Shown here: piece by piece, positions 57,785 to 64,000 of the stretch | How the letters are laid out: the number at the start of each line of letters is the position of its first letter | How positions within the stretch are numbered: position 1 is the stretch's first letter | NCBI RefSeq assembly: GCF_017591435.1 | Contig: NC_059285.1 | Location: 27,629,108-27,693,107, forward strand | DNA length: 64,000 bases | Source: Portunus trituberculatus | Taxonomy: Eukaryota > Arthropoda > Malacostraca > Decapoda > Portunidae | Direction: 5' to 3' | Made by a program: the position numbers and the translations under genes | The notes under the pieces: model-generated | What the model was told of the DNA's origin: nothing | Databases searched by the model: none | What the model saw: only the letters and a program-made list of their open reading frames with translations

Positions 57785-60700
57785 ATGCTAGATAACTTTT
57801 TGTTTCCTTTTAACAGTGTTTCTGATGAAGAATTGTTGAATGCTGTTGGTTTACGTGATATGTTAAGACAAGACGTCAGTGAAAGCTTTGATCCCTTCAA
57901 TGTGCAGGACAGCAGTTATAATAACGATCTTGATGTTAACCAATTTTATATTAGGTCTAGAAATATTTCCTTTCTTAAGTCTGAATATGCCTATCTTGAA
58001 AATTTTTCTTCTTTAAGTAAAAATAGTGATTTTAATGTATTTCTACTTAACATTAGATCCATGTCCACCAACTTTCAGTACTTTAAAGACACAGTTTTGT
58101 CTGACAACATAACATACGATGTGCTTGGCTTTACGGAAACTAGGCTTGACTCTGGTATTTCAGCACTGTACACTTTGCCAGCATACACAATGTTCTCAAA
58201 CGACAGGAACACATATGGTGGTGGTGTGGCAGTTTATGTCTCCAACAGGTACACAAGTTGTAAGATAAATGAATACAATCGGATGGAAACATTTGTTGAA
58301 AGTTTAGGAGTGGAAGTAAAATGTAATAATAAAATGTTTTTGTTCATATGTATTTACAGACCTCCTCAAGGTGATGTTAATAGCTTTATTAATGCTCTTA
58401 ATGAAATTCTGACTTTTACAAAGGATAAAAATCATAATGAAATATTTATTTTTGGAGATTTCAATTTAAATTTATTACTACATAATGACAACAAGATACA
58501 AGAGTTTAGCAATTTAATGTATAGTTACTCCCTGACTCCACTCACAACGTTACCGACACGAGTTACTGCCACTTCCGCCACCATTATAGATCACATTTGG
58601 TCCACTTTTATAGAAAACAATGTGGGTAATTTTGTTATCAAAACTGATATTACTGATCACTTTCCTGTTGTTTCCCTATTTAGATGTAATAATATTCCAT
58701 CTCCTCCTGTTTATATAACAAAAAGAACTTTTACTGATGAAGCTTTGGGTAAATTTAGTACTGCACTTTCTCATATAGATTGGTCTGATGTTGTTAATTC
58801 TACCTGTCCTGACATATCCTATAATTTATTTTTTGCCAAATTCAAAACAACCTATGACAACTGTTTCCCCGAGAAGAAAATTAAGATAAGTAACAAAAGT
58901 AGTCGCAGTCCCCATATTACTCCAGCATTAAAGAAAAGTATCAAAGAAAAGCATCGTCTTGAAAAACTAGCATATAAGTGGCCATTAACCTTTCGAGAGC
59001 AATACAGAACTTATAGAAATAGACTAACATCACTCTTAAAGGAAGCTAAGAAAAAGTACTACCAAGACCAATTAGTAGCTAATCAAGGCAACCCTAAGTC
59101 CCACTGGCAATCAATAAACAACATACTTGGTAGATCGGCAGATGGTACAAATAGAGTAATAGAACTCAAACCAGTTTGCTCTAACATTCCAGATAAATTT
59201 AATGAACACTTTCTACAAGCAGGAGGGCAAATAACAGAAACTACTGGTAGTGAATTTTTAGATAATTTACAATGTTCTCCAAATTTTTCGATGTTTTTAT
59301 ATCCAGCCACAAATTTAGAAATTGAAAAATGTATTAAGGCATTTAAAACATCCTCCTGTGGATATGATGAAATTTCCCCACTTGTTATGAAACGGACAGT
59401 AAGTGACATAATCATTCCATTGACCCACATAGTGAATCAAACATTAAGAACAGGAGTCTTCCCTGAGGCACTGAAAAAAAGCCAAAGTTATACCTTTGCT
59501 CAAATCAGGTAATAGATCAGATATGAAAAATTACAGACCAATCTCTATACTTCCCGCCTTCAGTAAAGTCTTTGAAAAAGTTATTAATGCACGCCTTATT
59601 AAATATCTTGAAGATAATAATCTACTCACAGACTATCAACATGGGTTTAGGGCACGCCGTTCCACAGAAACTGCTATTTTTCAGTTCACCTCTAATGTGT
59701 ATCACTTCCTAGAGGAAAAGCAATATTTAATAGGAGTATTTTTGGACTTATCCAAAGCTTTCGATACTTTGAATCACAAAATTCTGCTAAACAAACTGAA
59801 CCACTATGGCGTTAGAGGTATCCCCTCTAAAACTAATTGAAAATTACTTGAGCAATAGGTTACAATCTGTATATTGCAATTTCACACATTCTTCCTTCAG
59901 GGCAATTAACAAGGGTGTACCGCAAGGTTCTATATTAGGACCAACTCTTTTCCTCATTTATATAAATGATATTGTCAATGTTAGTTCTAAATTCAAATAC
60001 ACTATATATGCTGATGATACAAATTTACTGTTAAACAACTCAAATATTAACAATCTTCACACAGATTTGGCTACAGAATTAAGAAAAATTTATCATTGGA
60101 CTAAAATAAATAGTTTGAGCTTAAATATTGCAAAAACAAATTACATACTGTTCCAAAATCGCTCTGTACATCATGAGTTTCCCCCTGTTACTATTGCAGG
60201 AAACATATTGAACAGAGTAGAATTCACAAAATTTTGGGTGTCTATATAGATGAAAATATTAATTGGAATAAACAGATTTCTTTTGTTACAAATAAATTAT
60301 CAAGGATGTGTGGTATTTTGTTTAGAGTTCGTAATAGTCTCACAATTGAATCACTCACTAGTATTTATTACACCCTCTGTTATCCCCACCTCACCTATTG
60401 CGTAGCAATCTGGGCGTGTACTTGGCAGTCTTTCATTAAGAAAATAACTATTGCTCAAAATAAAATATTTAGATGTGTTTTTCATTTGAATAGGTTTGAA
60501 TCAACACGCAACATATATAATGAACACAATTTTCTTACTTTTTCAAATATTCATAAACATTTCCTATTGTTAAGTATTTATAAGTACTTTACACAATATT
60601 CCGGAGCTCAACCTTTCAAATTGGTACAGACATCATACAATATTCGGGGTAATAATGTCAATCTCATGTGCCCGCAATTCAGAACGACTCTTTTTAAACA

Positions 60701-60818
60701 TAGTGTATTATGCTCCGGTCCACAAATATGGAATTCATTACCTTTTCAAATAAAAACACTTCTTTATAATGATAACTTGTCCACTTTTAAAAAAATCTTT
60801 GAAGACATACTTGTATAA
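57785..60818 (+). pseudogene. Family E ORF2: endonuclease-RT, three single-base frameshifts
   Basis: ATG at 57785. Endonuclease: FLLNIRSMSTNFQYFKD, DVLGFTETRLDSG, YGGGVAVYVSN, CIYRPPQGD, IFIFGDFNLNLLL, TIIDHIWST, DITDHFPVVS. After a linker, frame one ends at 59512 because of an A7 run near 59475 where A6 restores the frame. RT: NYRPISILPAFSKVFEKVI, HGFRARRSTETAIF, GVFLDLSKAFDTLNH, a lesion near 59815, GVPQGSILGPTLFLIYIND, IYADDTNLLL, a lesion near 60232, GVYIDENINWNKQ, and the C-terminus to 60818. All catalytic residues I can check are kept. Confidence 0.85.
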
Positions 60819-61272
60819 CTGCCAAAATACATGATATTCTAAATTTAACATTTAAATGCAAAACAAACATTTCTATCTAAGATTTTCCCTTCCTCTTTGC
60901 CTTTAACATGTATAACAAACACATTTTTATAGATGTATCTTCTAATGTGATATTGTAGTATGCGGTGTTAATTTCCTTTCGTGATCGTTTTTGAATTTGC
61001 AGTATGTTTATTGTGATTTGCTTAGCTTTGTTCTTGTCATTATTAGATATGGTTGTTATTATTACTATTTTAGTTACCTAAATGATTCTTTAGGCAATTT
61101 ACCTAAAATATTGCCAATTGGTGTTGGTATAAACAATAATCATAGTTATGTACATAAATGTGACTGTCGGGAAGCTTCGGCTTGACAGTCTCTGCCATTT
61201 TTCTTTTCGTTTGTAAACATGTCTTTCTCAAATGTATTTATGCTAATGGGCAATAAACCTTTACTTACTTAC

Positions 61273-61580
61273 ACGGCCCGGTAGCTCAGTGGTTAGAGCG
61301 CTGGCTTCACAAGCCAGAAGACCGGGGTTCGATTCCCTGGCCGGGTGGAGATATTTGGGTGTGTCTCCTTTCACGTGTAACACCTGTTCACCTAGCAGTG
61401 AGTAGGTACGGGATGTAAATCGAGGAGTTGTGACCTTGTTGTCCCGGTGTGTGGTGTGTGCCTGGTCTCAGACCTATCCCAAGATCGGAAATAATGAGCT
61501 CTGAGCTCGTTCCGTAGGGTAACGTCTGGCTGTCTCGTCAGAAACTGCAGCAGATCAAACAGTGAATTACACACACACAA
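61273..61580 (+). mobile_element. tRNA-derived SINE
   Basis: The head resembles a tRNA: A box TAGCTCAGTGGTTAGAGCG at 61282-61300, an anticodon-like loop TTCACAA (CAC, valine), and a perfect B box GGTTCGATTCC at 61326-61336. The acceptor stem does not pair well, so it is not a working tRNA gene. A 230-base unrelated body follows, ending in ACACACACA. It begins exactly at the end of the family E tail. Transcription by RNA polymerase III from the two boxes is expected for such elements. Confidence 0.82.
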
Positions 61581-61631
61581 TGCGATTTTAAGGATGGAAA
61601 TTGAATATAGGAATAAGAAAGGATTGTCACG

Positions 61632-61656
61632 GAGAGAGAGAGAGAGAGAGAGAGAG
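61632..61656. repeat. (GA)n microsatellite
   Basis: A short GA run between the SINE and a hAT-like coding scrap. Confidence 0.9.
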
Positions 61657-61695
61657 CGGAGGTGAGGGAGGAAGGGAGAGAGCGATAAACATCGA

Positions 61696-61846
61696 AATGT
61701 TTTCACTTTTACTTCAAGTCCAAACTCAGACTGAATATGAAAATGTCATTCCATTAATTACAAGTCATTTCGAATCACTGTCAGAAAATCTTCATAAATA
61801 CTTCCCTTCCTTGTCATCAGAGACGTATGACTGGGGTAAGGAATAA
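61696..61846 (+). pseudogene. Possible hAT/ZBED-type transposase scrap
   Basis: The frame MFSLLLQVQTQTEYENVIPL, ITSHFESLSENLHKYFPSLS, SETYDWGKE and stop resembles the segment (I..HL..L...F..YFP.L....YDW) found in ZBED5/SCAND3-like, Buster-type hAT transposases. About 45 residues only, with no DDE residues. The similarity is from memory of the family pattern, and chance is not excluded. Confidence 0.35.
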
Positions 61847-61859
61847 GGAAGCCCTTCAC

Positions 61860-64000
61860 TGAGTTCTCACCAAGTATAGAAAACCTACTTGGTCTGCAAG
61901 AAGAGGAAGAACTGAGTGAACTACGAAGAGATGTTACATTTTGGCGGTGAGAAAGAGGCTGAAGACAGTCAGTCAGAGAAGGGGAGTTATTGAGACGAAA
62001 AGATTTTGAATCCACCCTATCTAATAAAACTGTGTGACTGGAACCCCCACCAAACATGCGAAGAGTACTCCATACATTAGGCCCTTGTACAGAGTTACCA
62101 GTTGGAGGGGCAAGAAAAACTTGCGGAGACACCTCAACAGAACTCCTACCTTCATAGAAGCTGTTTTAGCAGGAGATGATTTGTGAAGTTTCCAGTTAAG
62201 ATTATGAGTAAAAGATAGACCGATGAGATTCAGTGTGGATGAGGGAGACAACTGAGTGTCATTGAAGAAAAGGAGATAGTTGTCAGGAAGGTTTTCTCAA
62301 GTTGATAGATGGAGAAATTAAGTTTTTAAGGCATTGAAAATACCAAGTTTTCTCTTTTCCAATCAGAAATTTTAAAAAGATCAGAAGTCATGCGTTTTGT
62401 GGAGTCCTTGTGTGACTGTTGACTTCCTGAAGGATTGGTTGTCTCTGAAAGGACGTGGAAAGATGTAAGGTGGTATCGTCAGCGTAGGAGTGGATAGGGC
62501 AAGAAGTTTGGTTAAAAGGTCATTCAAGAATAATAGAAAGAGAGTGGGTGACAAGACAGAACCCTGAGGAACTCCATTATTAATTGATTTAGGAGAAGAA
62601 TAGTGGCCGTGAACTGCGACTGCTACGGTCGGAAAGAAAACTTCAGATAAAGTTGCATAGAGAAGGATAGAAACTGTAGGAGGACAGTTTTGATATCCAA
62701 GCTTTGTGCCAGAGTTTATCAAAAGCCTTTCTTGTCTAAAGTGACAGGAAAAGTTTCACCGAAATCTCTAAAAGAGGATGACAAAGACTCAGTAAGGAAA
62801 GCCAGAAGATCACAGTAGAGCGAGCTTGACGGAACCTATATTGGCGATCAGACAGAAGATTTTGAATTGACAGATTAAAAAACTTTAGATAAACAAGAAA
62901 TTAATGCTATACGACGGTAGTCTGAGGGAAGAGAACGGTCATTTTTTTAGGAAGAGGGTGAATGTAGGCAAACTTCCAGCAAGAAGGAAAAGTAAAAGTC
63001 GAGAAACATAGTTGAAAGAGTCTGGCCAGGGAAGGTGCAGGCATGGAAGCACAGGTTTTTCAGAACAATAGGAGGGACCCCATCAGGTCCATAAACCTTC
63101 CAATGGTTTGGGTCACCGAGGGAATGGAAAACAATATTACAAAGAATTTTGATTGAAGGCATGAAATAGTCTGAGGAAGGAGGAGAATCATCCAAGGTGG
63201 AGTTGCCAGCAAAGGTTTGAGAGAAAAGGTCAGCTTTAGAGGCAGATAAGATGGCAGTGGTGACATCAAGATAAAATATAGGTGGGAAATATAAAGTAGT
63301 AAAATTATTTGAGATGTTTTTCGCCAGATACCAGAAGTCACGAAGGAAGTTTGAGTTTCAAAGATTTTGACATGTTGCATTTATGAAGTAGTGTTTGGCA
63401 CGTGAAAGATTAGACTTGTTATGATTCTGGGAAAAAATATAAAGTGTGTGAGGTTCAGGAGATGTAAGGCTCAGGTACCTTTTGTGGGCAGCCTTTCTAT
63501 CATGTATACCATGAGAAAAGGCTATGTTAAATCAAGGTTTAAAAGGTTTATGTTGAGAAAAAGAATGAGGAATGTACGCCTCCATGCCAGACACTATCAA
63601 CTCTCTTATGCGTTCAGCACACAAAGATGGGTCTCTGACACAGAAATATAATCATTCCATGAATAATCACAATAATGCCTGCTCAGGTCCACCAAGCTGG
63701 CTGAGGAGAAACGCCAGAGGCACTTCCGCTTCGGGGAGTCCTGAGGAGGAATCGGTGAAATAGAACAAGATACAAAAATGAGATTGTAATCGGATGAAGC
63801 CAACGGAGAAGATGGGGTAACAACATAAACTGAAGGATTACAGGTAAGAAAAAGATCAAGAATGTTTGACGTGTATTAAAAAAAGTCAAGAATACGAGTA
63901 AGGTGTTGCATCAGTTAGATCATGTACGATACCAAAGTTAAAGGCAAGTTCACTAGGATGATCACTGAAGAAAGAGCAGTAGTACTAGAAGTACTGTTAG
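61860..64000 (-). mobile_element. Family C LINE, copy C2, cut by window edge
   Basis: On the - strand it covers the thumb (LLDRVDSKSFRLNNSPSLTD), RT (SINNGVPQGSVLSPTLFLLF near 62570), the endonuclease-RT linker (HWKVYGPDGVPPIVLKN near 63080) and endonuclease (ASSDYNLIFVSCSISPIPPQ near 63790). It has many frame breaks. The 5' end lies beyond the window. It is more decayed than C1, judging by stops per domain. Confidence 0.78.

Larger units (their letters stand above)
55720..61272 (+). mobile_element. Family E LINE: full length, two ORFs
   Basis: The leader carries promoter-like sites. ORF1 (55848-56929) encodes a coiled-coil protein. A 28-bp minisatellite fills the space between ORFs. ORF2 (57785-60818) encodes endonuclease and RT. 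The 3' UTR ends in AATAAA (61252-61257) and a (TTAC)n tail (61261-61272). ORF1 has one frame lesion and ORF2 three, all single-step indels, so this copy is young or the lesions are sequence errors. The endonuclease and RT style fits the CR1/L2 group, which is inferred. Confidence 0.88.

Noticed and set aside
61273..61346. A tRNA-Val(CAC) gene
   Set aside because: The anticodon arm and both promoter boxes are good, but the acceptor stem mismatches at several positions and a SINE body follows, so I call it the head of a SINE.

Overview
This window looks like nuclear DNA of a decapod crustacean, probably a crab. The reasons are a split-exon arthropod ionotropic receptor gene, very long (TA)n, (CT)n, (GA)n and (CA)n microsatellites, and several families of degraded non-LTR retrotransposons whose proteins resemble those common in crab genomes. 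The species is an inference. I see no bacterial operons, CRISPR arrays or functional RNA genes.

Host content is sparse. The only host gene I can support is a divergent ionotropic receptor (IR) on the + strand. One exon carries the first half of its ligand-binding domain (19051-19224). Four further exons (39267-39478, 39647-39864, 40853-41100, 42776-42980) carry the membrane segments, the second half of the ligand-binding domain and the stop codon. Splice phases match at every junction, including across the 20-kb intron, which is filled with nested transposons. A second piece of host coding sequence, an innexin fragment (about 23045-23395, - strand), lies inside an LTR retrotransposon.

Mobile elements dominate. 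Family A is a LINE with an RRM plus CCHC ORF1, an endonuclease, RT and RNase H ORF2, and an (ATCC)n tail. It occurs eight times: 1-903, 6440-12537, 12539-15655, 20921-31963 interrupted by an LTR element, 31964-33793, 33794-37653, a - strand scrap at 43225-43453, and 44124-50358. Family C is a jockey-like LINE present mostly on the - strand at 2666-5971, 13716-13968, 20520-20912 and 61860-64000, with + strand pieces at 6098-6439 and 41300-42496. Family B is a CR1/Rex1-like LINE (15656-18745). Family E is a nearly complete two-ORF LINE (55720-61272) with a recognisable promoter. Family F is a 5'-truncated LINE (50787-52600, - strand). Family D is a Ty3/gypsy-like LTR retrotransposon (22273-28206, - strand) with protease-integrase-RT order, plus a solo LTR at 45647-46287. 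There are also a Harbinger-like element (19684-20483), a TA-flanked MITE (35087-35888) and a tRNA-derived SINE (61273-61580).

Layout: 0-6.4 kb is A1, an unassigned stretch and C1. From 6.4 to 18.9 kb are A2, A3 and B. The IR gene covers 19-43 kb, with its large intron holding a Harbinger element, C4, A4 with D nested in it, A5, A6 with a MITE, and a gag-like remnant. From 43.2 to 50.4 kb are A8, simple repeats and A7 with the solo LTR. From 50.4 to 55.7 kb are F, an inverted repeat, and gene-free DNA rich in simple repeats. From 55.7 to 61.3 kb is E, followed by the SINE, a hAT-like scrap and C2 to the window edge.
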